Notes: generated by a model from the letters alone, not told the origin. Counted from the stretch's first letter, positions 39,196-48,422 are shown. The stretch is DNA of 64,000 nucleotides from Limisphaera sp026417315 (GCF_049537125.1 NZ_JBMVQY010000001.1:1488001-1552000); one strand, 5' to 3'. Program-made: numbers and translations.

Positions 39196-40126
39196 GCATT
39201 GGCAATGGAAGCACCCTGCATGCCAAAGAGCCAAGGTTTCGCAGGGAAGACAGGTGAATCGCGAAGTGCAGGGCGTGGTGAAGACCGTGGTGAAAGGCAT
39301 GGTACGGTGCCGGGCGGTTCAGATGCCCCGGGCGCAGGGCCGGCACCTCCCAGGGACGTGTTTGCAGCCTGCTTTCTTGTGCAGGTTACTGGCGGGCCAG
39401 GACGCCCCAGATCGCAAAAGGGAGCCTCGTTGCCTGGCGGCCTTTTCAGGCGGCGCGAATCGCCGGAAGTCCGGGGGATCGGTCGGAGGGGTTGGATGAC
39501 ATCAGCGTGCCCGGGTGGGCGATCAGCCGAGCGTCGAGGCGACGCTGCGCGGAGGGAGAGCCATTGCAGCGTGGCAGGCGGAGCGAAGAGGAGATGCGTC
39601 CAAGCGGTGGTGCAAGAAACCGCGGGTCGATTCCTGAATCTTACAATCGCCTTTCTCCGCAAGGACAAGCTGCGAAAGGTCCCGTGGCCACAAACGGCGG
39701 ACTTTCGAGACAGCCCATTTTGTACACCTGTCGGCTGTCATGAAAGACCACGGATTCGGCGCTGTGCCATCGTCCCAGCGCATGGGACAACCTGCCAATC
39801 GCAGTCAGAACTCGTGCAAAGGCATGAATCCGGTGACTGCAGGGTCCCTGACAGAAGCACCGGCAGGTGGTTCCAAGCCGCAGAGACGGTCCTTGAACTG
39901 TTGCGGGATCGCACGGACGGTCATTTGACGGAAGGATGGGTATCGGACCTTCGGAAAAAATCGCGGGCCGGGCCCGGACCTTGGGTCGCGAGGCATGATG
40001 ACGTCGGAGGGGGAGGGCTGACTCTGCTGGCGCGTTCAACGGGTGGAGTTCAGCTCGAGCCGGTGAAGTTGTTCGCGGGAAGGGGCGGTGCTGATCTTTG
40101 GGGCACTTCTCCAAGCCAGTGGCTCG
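39196..40126. other. Gap between the Csm6-like gene and cas4-cas1
   Basis: 931 bp interrupting an otherwise tightly packed minus-strand cas block. Open frames on either strand look spurious. It contains an inverted repeat GACAGCC/GGCTGTC (39709-39715 and 39733-39739) flanking TGTACACC. It may carry a separate promoter for cas4-cas1-cas2, or the remnant of a lost gene; neither is demonstrated. Confidence 0.5.
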
Positions 40127-41413
40127 TTACGAGGACGGAGGAGGCGGAAAACGTTGGATCGGGAGCCGGGGTAGCTCGTCTTCGCGGAGGTTGGAGAGTT
40201 TTAGGGCGGCCTGGAAAAGCTTTGGAGCGACATCTTTTTCCACACTCTGAAAGCCGTGAGCAAGGATGCTGTGGTTTCTCTTGGTCAAAAGGGAGCGGTT
40301 CGGATCGGCGAGTCCAAGTTCTCGGAATTGTGCGGCAGCGGGGTGGCCGAGGCTGTCGAGGAGCCGCCATGCATCGCGGAGGCCGAGTCTGACCCGGTCC
40401 TGGTCCGCGCCGGGGCGAAACTCGCTCCGCAGAGGTTCGGGGATGGAGTCGAGGGGGACTGCGGCGGTGGAGGGGATGCCCTGGTGAGTCAGGAGTAGCT
40501 GTGCGATGGCTTCGATGGCTCGGTAGAGGCGGGCGACGGCGTCATCCCATCGGCCTTCGTCCATGCGGCGCCGGGCGTTGGCCAGCAGATCGATTAACAC
40601 GGCGCGACTGGGGGCTGCGTTGCCTGCTTCCCTGACCTGCTCCAAGTGTTGGTGCAATGCCTCCAGGGCCGGGAAAAGGCGCGAAGTGAGATCCCGACCC
40701 AAGGCGGCTTCCAGGTCGTGGATTCTTCTGAGCACTTTCTGGAGAGAATCCAGGGCATTTCGGTGATCAAAACGATCCCAGGCAGCCAGCGCTTCAGAGA
40801 GGAGAACCAGGGCACTCAGTTCGGCTTTTCGGCCGGGATCCGTGACTTTGTGGATCGCGTCATTCAGCACCCGCGCAGCTGCGGCATAGGCGTGTTGGGA
40901 GAGGAGGGAGAGGGCGGAGTCAACAGCCAACCACGCGAGTTCATCGGCGGGGTTTTCAGAGGTGATTACGGTTTCGGCTCCCTCGAGGACGATGCCCATG
41001 CCATCTTTGGTGCGCTGTTTCCCGCCGATGTAGGAGAGGCGGCAGGGCCAGCGGCTGGCCACCAAGGTCAGTGCGGCGGTCATGACCTTGGTGCCGCCGG
41101 TAAAGTCGACCACGACGGAGGCTTGTGGGCCGCGCGCGAGCCAGGAGTAAACCGGCTCGTCCAGAGCGCGCAATTTTTTGACAACGACAGAGAGATTTTC
41201 GGGGTCTTCGATGGTGAAGCAATCATAGCGTCCCGAGTCAAACTCGGCCCAACCTCCGTTTTGGATGGCCGGGATAATCTCGGCGGACAGGGAAGAGGCC
41301 GTTTGGGGGGAAACAATGAAAATTGCGCGCTGGGGGTGCCAATGGAGAACGCTGGTCACAACCGGCTGCGGAGAACCGCCGACGGTGGCGATGAGGAGAC
41401 GGAGAGGTGTCAT
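40127..41413 (-). CDS. Csm6-like CARF-HEPN ribonuclease (TIGR02710-like)
   Basis: Predicted cyclic-oligoadenylate-activated RNase of 428 residues, the effector arm of type III signalling. The N-terminal CARF domain opens LRLLIATVGGSPQPVV and has VVVDFTGGTKVMTAAL; the C-terminal HEPN domain has the catalytic R-x6-H in KRNHSILAHGF (Arg379, His386). The ATG at 41413 overlaps the cmr6 stop (ATGA), fixing the start and tying it to the Cmr operon. It would be activated by cyclic oligoadenylate made by the Cas10 encoded upstream. Activator ring size cannot be read from sequence. Confidence 0.85.
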   Translation of the reverse strand: MTPLRLLIATVGGSPQPVVTSVLHWHPQRAIFIVSPQTASSLSAEIIPAIQNGGWAEFDSGRYDCFTIEDPENLSVVVKKLRALDEPVYSWLARGPQASVVVDFTGGTKVMTAALTLVASRWPCRLSYIGGKQRTKDGMGIVLEGAETVITSENPADELAWLAVDSALSLLSQHAYAAAARVLNDAIHKVTDPGRKAELSALVLLSEALAAWDRFDHRNALDSLQKVLRRIHDLEAALGRDLTSRLFPALEALHQHLEQVREAGNAAPSRAVLIDLLANARRRMDEGRWDDAVARLYRAIEAIAQLLLTHQGIPSTAAVPLDSIPEPLRSEFRPGADQDRVRLGLRDAWRLLDSLGHPAAAQFRELGLADPNRSLLTKRNHSILAHGFQSVEKDVAPKLFQAALKLSNLREDELPRLPIQRFPPPPSS

Positions 41414-42609
41414 ACAGGGATCTGATTGAGGCGCTTGGCGACTTTTCGCCAACGCTCTTTATGGACGTACTCTTTGCTTTTGCCACCGGTTTTGTCGGGA
41501 TCTGCAAGAATGCCCGGGAAATGCATTTCCAGTAGGGCTTTCAAGCGTTGCAGAGCATCAGGCACGGGATCTTTTTCGAGGCGTTCCACCCAGCGCTCGA
41601 CGAGGTCTCCTCTGGTGAAGGCGTTTTTATCTGTTTCCCACTTATGCTTGGCGATGTCGGTTTCGAGTTCGCGGGCAAGGGGGCTGAGGCGCGCAAGGCG
41701 CATTTCCTGTTCCCTTTCTTTCTTGCGGAGCTGCAGGCTTTCGCGAAGTTCGGTTTCCTGACTCGGATCTCGGGTCAGGCGTCCATAGCCCACGGCAGTT
41801 TTGGCGCCGATGCCCAGCCGGCCGAGGGCGTCCACCAACCAGTCTGCTGCGATGCGGGCGTCCTCCACGGCCTCAGGGGAGCGGGTTCGTGGCGCCAACG
41901 CGAACAGAAAGAGGGCGCCGGGAGCGAGGGTCAGGAAGGGAATGGGCTCTGGTTCGAGCCAGTCGGCCGGGGGTGAGACGCGGTCGCGGTCGCCAGGTTT
42001 CCCCTGATAGTAATTCGCGTAGTGCACGGTCATGACGTCCGGCTTCAAACGCACGGGGCTGACGGGCACGGCATCGAAAAATATGACGCTGCCCACGGAG
42101 GGTGGGGCCGGCGCGGGGGTCGGCCCACGGGGCCCGGAGCCGAAGATGCGCTGGAAGGCTTTTGCATCCAAGTCCGACCCGGCGCCGCCGGATTCGGCCC
42201 AGGCACGAACCAGGCCTTTGACGGAAGAGCCCGGAAGGTAGGGGGTGCCCAGGGAGGGATGCCAAGTGAAGCCGTTTTCGATAGGGTGATCTCGTCCCAG
42301 CCCGGTGGCGAGCCGGCTGATGGACTTGAGGACGCGGATCTGGCCCCCGAGGGCGTCAGCGAGGGCGGTGATGCGGAGGGCGTAACTTGCGAGGAGGGCC
42401 TTGTCACCGATGGGTTGCCCCGTGACTGTTCGGATCCAGTCCAGCTTGGGGTTGGAGTTGTTTCGTGCCTTGAGCGACCACGGGCTGCCGTGCTGCGCCT
42501 CGGGATCATCGGCCCATTGGTTACAGAACTTGTCGAACCAGAGGCCGGTGTGGCCCCTGGCGGGGCACGCGCGGGGAGCGTTCGGCAAGAAATAAAGCGG
42601 GAGTTTCAT
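41410..42609 (-). CDS. cmr6: Cmr6, type III-B RAMP (Cas7-like) subunit
   Basis: 399-residue Cas7-like subunit capping the 3' end of the crRNA in the Cmr complex. The start at 42609 (MKLPLYFLPNAP) overlaps the cmr5 stop by ATGA. The characteristic RAMP motif TPYLPGSSVKGLVRAW is followed by AKAFQRIFGSG and the glycine-rich AKTAVGYGRL. A charged C-terminal extension after about residue 290 (LQLRKKEREQEMRLARL) is probably helical and may be coiled coil. Confidence 0.93.
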   Translation of the reverse strand: MKLPLYFLPNAPRACPARGHTGLWFDKFCNQWADDPEAQHGSPWSLKARNNSNPKLDWIRTVTGQPIGDKALLASYALRITALADALGGQIRVLKSISRLATGLGRDHPIENGFTWHPSLGTPYLPGSSVKGLVRAWAESGGAGSDLDAKAFQRIFGSGPRGPTPAPAPPSVGSVIFFDAVPVSPVRLKPDVMTVHYANYYQGKPGDRDRVSPPADWLEPEPIPFLTLAPGALFLFALAPRTRSPEAVEDARIAADWLVDALGRLGIGAKTAVGYGRLTRDPSQETELRESLQLRKKEREQEMRLARLSPLARELETDIAKHKWETDKNAFTRGDLVERWVERLEKDPVPDALQRLKALLEMHFPGILADPDKTGGKSKEYVHKERWRKVAKRLNQIPV

Positions 42610-43013
42610 TCTTCGGCTCCTCTTTCCAGGAACGCGCAGGCGAACTTCTTCAGCCAACCGAGGTAGGCGATGGCCTCGGCCTGGGCGCGGACGTAAGCCC
42701 GTTGGTCTCCGGAGGTGATGGCGTTCATGAGGCGATAGTCGGTCTTCGGCGCGTTACGGAAGGGTGCGGCCTCATCGGGTCCGCAAAGCCAATCCTCGAG
42801 GTCGGCATATAAGAGGCCATGCGGTTGCTTGGGGTCGCCCGCGGCTTTGGCCAGGAGCATGGCACAGGCCTGACCCAGGCCGTTCATGACAATGGTAGCG
42901 GGCAGGGCCTGGACGTAGCTGACATAGTTCCCGTATTCCCGGGGCCCTGCTTGCCGGTGCTTCAAGACTTGTTTCAGGGCGTGTTGGGCGCGACGTTGGG
43001 CGAGCGTTTGCAT
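42606..43013 (-). CDS. cmr5: Cmr5, type III-B small subunit
   Basis: 135-residue alpha-helical small subunit of the Cmr complex, usually lining the target-RNA groove. The start at 43013 (MQTLAQRRAQHAL) lies 2 bp after the cmr4 stop. Recognisable features are YVSYVQALPATIVMNGLGQA and the C-terminal RAQAEAIAYLGWLKKFACAF. Length and position between cmr4 and cmr6 are typical. Confidence 0.93.
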   Translation of the reverse strand: MQTLAQRRAQHALKQVLKHRQAGPREYGNYVSYVQALPATIVMNGLGQACAMLLAKAAGDPKQPHGLLYADLEDWLCGPDEAAPFRNAPKTDYRLMNAITSGDQRAYVRAQAEAIAYLGWLKKFACAFLERGAEE

Positions 43014-43015
43014 AC

Positions 43016-43843
43016 TCAGGAGGCTGGCTCTTGGGAGTTGTGGACCGAGATTTGGAACCACCCCATGCCCACGGTTTCGTTGCCGCCGACCTGCAGATAG
43101 GGATGAGCCTGGAGGAGGTTCCAGAGGGGCTCGGCGGCTCCGGGCGTGCGTTCCGCCAGGATGGCATAAAAAAGGGCATCAGGCGGGATGCTTTCTTCGT
43201 ACCAGAGGTTCTGGCTGGTTTTTCGCTCGGGATCGAGAACGTTCCGGGCCTGGATGGGCAATCCATAGCGGGCGAACCAGGCGAAGTCGCCATCTTCGAG
43301 CACGACGAGTTGTTGCGGAAGGCGTTTGCGGGCGGAGGGGTCCGGCAGGAGTTGCTGCAGCGTTTGGAGGAGGCCGTCGGGGCAGGTGGCCTGGTGGGTG
43401 AAGAGGCGTTCCTCCAGGAAGAGCTCTTCCTGGGTTTGTGCCAGGTACCGGCCCGGAGCGGGAGGGGTGATTTCGGTCAAGGGGGAGGGGATGCGGATTC
43501 CGGCACGGCGCAAATCGCGGTCGAGTCGCTCCAAGAGGTAGGGACAGGTAATCCATTTGTAGGCCGATTGCAGGCTTCGAACCGGCAGGAGGAGCAGGCG
43601 GGCATCTGAGACGAGCAGGCCGCCGGCATGGTCGGCCCTGCCGAAGATGCGCTCGAGATCGTTTTGCTGCATGGAGTGCTCGCGTGCCAAGCCTGCAAGG
43701 GCACCTTTCAGGCTGGAGCCCGGGATGACGGGGCAATCGGTGGCGGCCTCGCGCGCCACGGGCAGGTCGACGAACCCGGCGCCGGCTTCGGCTCCGGGGT
43801 GGATGGAAGTTTCCGCGAACAGGCTGATGAGTCGGGCGTGCAT
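43016..43843 (-). CDS. cmr4: Cmr4, type III-B backbone and target-RNA-cleaving subunit
   Basis: 275-residue Cas7-family subunit that forms the helical backbone and cuts target RNA at 6-nt intervals. From the ATG at 43843 (MHARLISLFAETS) the aspartate in GAGFVDLPVARE is residue 26, matching catalytic Asp26 of characterised Cmr4 proteins. CPVIPGSSLKGALAGL is the signature RAMP motif, and GGNETVGMGW lies near the C terminus. The start lies 2 bp after cmr3; the frame is open far upstream but overlaps cmr3. Confidence 0.95.
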   Translation of the reverse strand: MHARLISLFAETSIHPGAEAGAGFVDLPVAREAATDCPVIPGSSLKGALAGLAREHSMQQNDLERIFGRADHAGGLLVSDARLLLLPVRSLQSAYKWITCPYLLERLDRDLRRAGIRIPSPLTEITPPAPGRYLAQTQEELFLEERLFTHQATCPDGLLQTLQQLLPDPSARKRLPQQLVVLEDGDFAWFARYGLPIQARNVLDPERKTSQNLWYEESIPPDALFYAILAERTPGAAEPLWNLLQAHPYLQVGGNETVGMGWFQISVHNSQEPAS

Positions 43844-43845
43844 GG

Positions 43846-44985
43846 CTATTGCGTTGGGTTGGGCGGCCAGAGGCCGATGGCGATCTGGCCGAATCCGTGC
43901 CGCGTGTAATCGCCCAGCCACTGGCCGTGGTGGTTGTAGATTTGGGGGAACTTCTCCGCGGGGGTCTCGCAAAACCACACGGAGCCCGCAGGGTAGAACG
44001 GCTCCAGGGCCAACGGTTCGTGGTTGAGGGAGTCCCAGCCGCCGATCCATTGGGGTCGGGCGACGCATGCAGAGATCACCTCAGCGGGCAGGGGCAGGTT
44101 GGATGCCGGGTTTGCCGGCGAGGTGAAGCGGGCGGGTGTGAGGAGCAGGAGCACAAAGCGAATCATCCCGCGGGAGTCGGGTTGGAAGGAGTTGACACCG
44201 GGCGCGGCCGGAAGGGGGTTCTGGGGCCAGGGTTCCGCCGCGGCCAAGCGAGATTCCCCTCCCAGAGCAAGGAGCGGGGGTAATGGGTGCATGGACTCGG
44301 GCAGGCCCTGGATGCCCACGCCGAGGGACACGCGGGGGTGGAGTCTCACGTAGCAGGGGCTGTACAGATCCCCCGGGCCGACGATGAGGGAGTCGGGCTG
44401 CCGGCGGAGTCCGATGCGCGATTCCAGCGTCCACAGTTCTTCAGCGGGGACGATTTCGTCGGCCTCTGGCAGGCGGCCAGTCAGGATGCGTTCGAGGCCG
44501 CGCGAGGTCACCCAGACAGCCTCGGGCGGCTTGAATCCGCCCTGGGACTGGCCCGGGGGGAGGTTTGGGCGGGGAAGTCGGCGGCTGCCCAGGTCGCTGG
44601 GGATTTCCCGTGAGTCGGGGATCAAGAAGGCCCGCGGGATCCAACGACCTTTTTGATGGGATCCGAGCAAGTGCCGGGGCATTGGCCAGAGGGACCGGGC
44701 GCTCGGGCCGATTCCACGGATCAGAAAGGGACCGGTAAATTGGAGGGTGCCAAGGTGATGGGGGCCGTCACCGAGGACGGGGTTCAAGGCGGGGGGCCAA
44801 CGATGTCCGTCGTGCCAACCGTGGGCCCGCGCAAGGGCCGCGCGCAGTGCTCCGCTCAGTGTGCGCGGGGAGGGGGGAAAGACGGAGGGCACGTCGGCCT
44901 GGTTGGATTCACCGTGGTGATAGGGGCGACCATCCCGGAAGAACCAGGCGTCGCAGGGCGAAAGGGAGTAGTACGAGGCGCTCAT
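43846..44985 (-). CDS. cmr3: Cmr3, type III-B Cas5-like subunit
   Basis: 379-residue Cas5-type subunit that binds the 5' tag of the crRNA beside Cas10. The ATG at 44985 (MSASYYSLSPCDAWFF) overlaps the cas10 stop (ATGA). Motifs include RDGRPYHHGESNQADVPSVF with PPSPRTLSGALRAAL, the ESRIGLRRQPDS segment and the C-terminal HGFGQIAIGLW. The order cas10-cmr3-cmr4-cmr5-cmr6 is canonical. Confidence 0.94.
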   Translation of the reverse strand: MSASYYSLSPCDAWFFRDGRPYHHGESNQADVPSVFPPSPRTLSGALRAALARAHGWHDGHRWPPALNPVLGDGPHHLGTLQFTGPFLIRGIGPSARSLWPMPRHLLGSHQKGRWIPRAFLIPDSREIPSDLGSRRLPRPNLPPGQSQGGFKPPEAVWVTSRGLERILTGRLPEADEIVPAEELWTLESRIGLRRQPDSLIVGPGDLYSPCYVRLHPRVSLGVGIQGLPESMHPLPPLLALGGESRLAAAEPWPQNPLPAAPGVNSFQPDSRGMIRFVLLLLTPARFTSPANPASNLPLPAEVISACVARPQWIGGWDSLNHEPLALEPFYPAGSVWFCETPAEKFPQIYNHHGQWLGDYTRHGFGQIAIGLWPPNPTQ

Positions 44986-46886
44986 TCGGCTCCCTCCTTT
45001 CCTTCGAGGGCGAGGAACTTGAGCAGGCGCAGTGCGCTCAGGTCGATGCGCGGCTGATCGGGCATGTCGGGATCCGTGCAGCAGCACAGGTGAACCAGTT
45101 GCTGGATCAGGCGCCGAGCCGACCTGCGCTGCTCGTCTGCACGAGCTGGGTCCGGGTCCAGGCGACCGTGCAGGTATTCGGCAAGGAAAAGATGCTCCAA
45201 GACGGAGGGATCGAAGCGGCCGTTGAAATCCTGCGTGGTGGCGGGACTCCGGGCCAGTTGGGAGAAACGCTGTTGCAGGTTGTACAAGAAGCTGGCGGAA
45301 ATTCCTTCGGCTTCGCCCCGGAGGCCGCGGCGGAAGGCCTCCACCAGGGGTGCAAATGCGTGAGTGTCGTCCCGGATGAATGCGTCGAATTTTTGTGCCC
45401 ATTCGCAGGCAATCCCGCCCGGCTTCAACACGCCGATGGCGATGGCGTCGCGGCCGATTCGGTCCTTGGCGACTTGGTCGAGCAGATATCGGGCATACCG
45501 CAGGACCCGGCTGAGGGCACATCGGTAGTGAGCCAGGGCCAGCCCGGCGGAAATGGTGGCCGAGGGGACTCGTGCCTGCTCTTGCAGGGTGGTTTGGTAG
45601 AGGCGGCGGACGGCCACGGCCGCGTCCAGGGCGGAATCGACGGGCAGGAGGGCCAACAGGTCATCACCACCGCTGTAGACGCATACGCCGGAGAGGGTCT
45701 CCTGTTCCAGAAGGGCGGGAGCTTTTGTGGCGAATGCACTCAGGCCGGCGGTGAGGCGTTCCGGGGACTCCTGCCGCAGCAAGCGGCCCATGGAATCGCC
45801 ATCCATTACCAGCACCGCGTAGAAGTTGCCCGCCCGATCCTGGCTGGCCTGTTCGAGGCGCCGGAGTTTTTCCGCCAACTCAGGCCGGGAGGCTTCGCTC
45901 TGGAGGCGGGTGCTCCGCTCGTTGAGAAGCGCGCTTCGGTTCAGGAAGTTGCCGCTGAGTTTGGGGAAGTCTCCGGCAGCCCTGGGGAAATCCCGCAAAA
46001 GGGCAATGCGCCCGCTTGCGCCGGCCAGGACTGCGCGTTCACTGCTGACCGAGCGTACGTAGCGTGCATATTCTGCACATTGCTCCAGGAGAGGGCCGGG
46101 CGCGGATTTCAGTTTTCGGAGCCATGGGACCGCGGCAATGGTGACAGTGGACGGCCAGTGTTCCACCGAGAGGTCCCGTCCGAGTGCCTGTCGGCTCACC
46201 AAGGGGAGAAAGCGTTTGACGAACGCGATCGCACAAAGCCGTTCGTCTTCCTCCAGATCGAAGACGGAGGCCTGAAGACTGTGCAGCCGGGTTCGGACCG
46301 CATGCCAGAACTCGTCCTGGGCCTTGCGTTCGGTTGCACGAATCCAACCCGAGAGCTCCTGCCATTGGCCCATGAGGGTGCAGTGGTCGCCGGGCTCGCT
46401 GGTCGGGGGCAGGGTCCGCCATTGTCTGCGTCGGTCCAACAGGTCGTGTTCGGCGGGGGGCCCGACCACCCAGAAGATTTCCCAGAAGGAATCGATTTGC
46501 CGTTCCCAGATGGCGCGGGAGTTGCGGCCGAGGGCGGCGCCCGGCTCCAGGCACTGGGTCCAAACGACGTCGGCGATCGAACGCCATTCATTTTTCAGGG
46601 CCTGCGCGGCAGCTTGTCCCGCCTGCGCCGCGACGGCTTCATCACTAAACTCTGCCAGGAATCGATTGGGGGCCACCGCGTGGGCGAGGCCCGACTGAGC
46701 TGCGGCGGACCGGATCCTGGCCAGGTCGGGCAAAACGAGCCTTCCCCCCGCACTTGCGGCGGCTTCCATGGCCTTGAGAGCAAGGTGGGAGAGCAGGAAC
46801 GAGCCCACGTACAAATCCCGCGTTCGACGGGCTTGTGCGATGAAGGCCTGGACCGGGCCGAAGGAGAAGTGAAGGTGACACCTCAT
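44982..46886 (-). CDS. cas10: Cas10/Cmr2 without HD domain, with GGDD cyclase motif
   Basis: 634-residue large subunit of the type III-B complex. It begins directly with the Cmr2 core (HFSFGPVQAFIAQARRTRDL); there is no N-terminal HD nuclease domain and no HD pair in a plausible context. The palm domains are intact: LVMDGDSMGRLL and the cyclase motif CVYSGGDDLLALLP (about residue 405). It is therefore expected to make cyclic oligoadenylate on target RNA binding but not to cut DNA itself. The start overlaps the cmr1 stop (ATGA). The likely receiver is the Csm6-like protein at 40127-41413. Confidence 0.93.
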   Translation of the reverse strand: MRCHLHFSFGPVQAFIAQARRTRDLYVGSFLLSHLALKAMEAAASAGGRLVLPDLARIRSAAAQSGLAHAVAPNRFLAEFSDEAVAAQAGQAAAQALKNEWRSIADVVWTQCLEPGAALGRNSRAIWERQIDSFWEIFWVVGPPAEHDLLDRRRQWRTLPPTSEPGDHCTLMGQWQELSGWIRATERKAQDEFWHAVRTRLHSLQASVFDLEEDERLCAIAFVKRFLPLVSRQALGRDLSVEHWPSTVTIAAVPWLRKLKSAPGPLLEQCAEYARYVRSVSSERAVLAGASGRIALLRDFPRAAGDFPKLSGNFLNRSALLNERSTRLQSEASRPELAEKLRRLEQASQDRAGNFYAVLVMDGDSMGRLLRQESPERLTAGLSAFATKAPALLEQETLSGVCVYSGGDDLLALLPVDSALDAAVAVRRLYQTTLQEQARVPSATISAGLALAHYRCALSRVLRYARYLLDQVAKDRIGRDAIAIGVLKPGGIACEWAQKFDAFIRDDTHAFAPLVEAFRRGLRGEAEGISASFLYNLQQRFSQLARSPATTQDFNGRFDPSVLEHLFLAEYLHGRLDPDPARADEQRRSARRLIQQLVHLCCCTDPDMPDQPRIDLSALRLLKFLALEGKEGAE

Positions 46887-47827
46887 GCTCGAGGGGTGGA
46901 ATCGCGTCGTTTCAGTTCCTCGACAAATGAGCGGCCGTGCGCGCCCCTACCCGGGATTCGCGGGTCGGATTCCAGGAAATCCGCCGGCAACCAGAGCGCG
47001 CATGGCAAACATTGGCCGCCGGGACACTGGTGGACATGCAGAAACAGCGGACTGGCCCTCCGCTCTTTGCGGGGGCGATCTCTGAAAGGCCGGGGCAGAC
47101 CAAACTGGGCGCGATCGTGCTTGGGAGAGCAGTCTTTCACCCGAGCCCGATATCGTGAGGCCAGCCACTCGTGAGCCTTCTCGCAGGAGTGCTGGGGAGG
47201 GCCTGCGGCCCAGACGCAGTCGCGCCACAAGGCCGTGTAAGGGGGCTGGTGGACGGGGGCTTTGGGCTTGAGTTCGGCGATGGCCCGCTCCCATTCGTCC
47301 TGCGAGCGGGGGCAGGTCCACGCATCGCCCTCCAGGCGCATCAATGTGATACTGCCCCACCCCCTGCGGCTGCGTGCGCCGAGTCCTCCCGCCAAGCCCA
47401 GCAGTTTCAGCGCTGCGAGCACCTGCTGGATCTGCGAGTGAGAGCAACGTTCCAGGTCCACGAAGACGGAGAAATCCTGCCCCGGCTTCAGGTACCAACG
47501 GCTCCCTTTGTCGGTCAACCCGTAGCCGACGTAGCCCTGCCAGGAGCTGGGCTTCCACTTTTCGGCGCACTGTTTTTCCGGGGTGACGGCATTGGACATC
47601 CAGATTCGGACCCGGCTCTGGCCGGTGAAGGAGCTGCCGAACAGGTCGGCCTCCTCGGTCCGCAGTTGCTCGAGAGATTCCACTTCGCCCCATCGGAGGG
47701 CCCGCCACCAGAAACGCAGAGCCCCCTTGAAACTGGGAAGTCGCAGCTCGGCCTCTTCCCCGGGCTGCGCTCCTCCGAGGAACATCTGTGTCACGATTCG
47801 GTAAGTGGCAACGATGGGATTCTGCAT
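46883..47827 (-). CDS. cmr1: Cmr1, type III-B RAMP (Cas7-like) subunit
   Basis: 314-residue Cas7-like subunit at the crRNA 3' end that takes part in target capture. The N-terminal signature is clear: TQMFLGGAQPGEEAELRLPS followed by FKGALRFWWRALRW, the conserved glycine pair and FWWR motif of Cmr1. A second conserved region is LGARSRRGWGSI. It begins 10 bp after the stand-alone CARF gene and overlaps cas10. Confidence 0.93.
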   Translation of the reverse strand: MQNPIVATYRIVTQMFLGGAQPGEEAELRLPSFKGALRFWWRALRWGEVESLEQLRTEEADLFGSSFTGQSRVRIWMSNAVTPEKQCAEKWKPSSWQGYVGYGLTDKGSRWYLKPGQDFSVFVDLERCSHSQIQQVLAALKLLGLAGGLGARSRRGWGSITLMRLEGDAWTCPRSQDEWERAIAELKPKAPVHQPPYTALWRDCVWAAGPPQHSCEKAHEWLASRYRARVKDCSPKHDRAQFGLPRPFRDRPRKERRASPLFLHVHQCPGGQCLPCALWLPADFLESDPRIPGRGAHGRSFVEELKRRDSTPRA

Positions 47828-47837
47828 GCGACGGGGC

Positions 47838-48410
47838 TCAGGGCAGGGTTACACACGTTCTGAAGGTTTCATGCAGGTAATAGACAGGCAGGCGAAGAAA
47901 GCGTCCAAGTTCGTAAAGAACGGCAACCTCGGCTTTGTAGCCCCCCGTGGCGTTGAGGTGGATGCTCAGGTCGGGGGACTGCTCTTTCAGGCGGATGATA
48001 TGACGGATGACGCGTTCCCGCATCTGCGTCAAAGCTTCGAGCGCTTCCCGTTGGGCAAACTCCGGGTCGGCATCGCCCGCTGGTTTGTCAAAGCCCTTCA
48101 CGGGGATCTTATCGACACGGACTTTACATTTCTTGAGGAATCTTTCGAGCAGGGAACAGGTGCATTTCCCCAGCGGCGTCTCCGTGTGGATCAGAGTCAC
48201 CGAGAGGCTCGGGGGAGATGGGGAGCTCAGAAAGCGGGTTCGCATTTCGAGGGAGTTGATTTCTGCGGAGGCCGCCGTGGGGTTTTCCAGGAGAAATGTC
48301 CACACCTCCGGATGATGTTTCAGGGCGAATTCAAAGTCGACGGGTGGACTTTTGGAGCGGGCGAAGTTCTGCAACAAGCTCACACCGACGGTCAGGATGT
48401 GATGCTCCAT
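47838..48410 (-). CDS. Stand-alone CARF protein, candidate Crn1-like ring nuclease (APE2256-like)
   Basis: 190-residue protein consisting of one CARF-like domain with no HEPN, nuclease or HTH domain attached. The N-terminal strand-loop ILTVGVSLLQNFAR puts a serine at position 11, and the second CARF signature LNATGGYKAEVAVLYELGR has its lysine at 159. Characterised Crn1 ring nucleases such as Sso2081 use Ser11 and a lysine in the equivalent TGGxK loop to degrade cyclic tetra-adenylate. The gene lies between csb2 (12 bp upstream) and cmr1 (10 bp downstream), inside the operon that makes the second messenger. Role as signal terminator is inference; a cOA-responsive binding protein is the alternative. 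Confidence 0.75.
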   Translation of the reverse strand: MEHHILTVGVSLLQNFARSKSPPVDFEFALKHHPEVWTFLLENPTAASAEINSLEMRTRFLSSPSPPSLSVTLIHTETPLGKCTCSLLERFLKKCKVRVDKIPVKGFDKPAGDADPEFAQREALEALTQMRERVIRHIIRLKEQSPDLSIHLNATGGYKAEVAVLYELGRFLRLPVYYLHETFRTCVTLP

Positions 48411-48422
48411 ACGCCAGATTGG

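Noticed and set aside
39641..40114. Minus-strand open frame inside the gap between the Csm6-like gene and cas4-cas1
   Set aside because: No recognisable motif and atypical composition; kept as an intergenic region.
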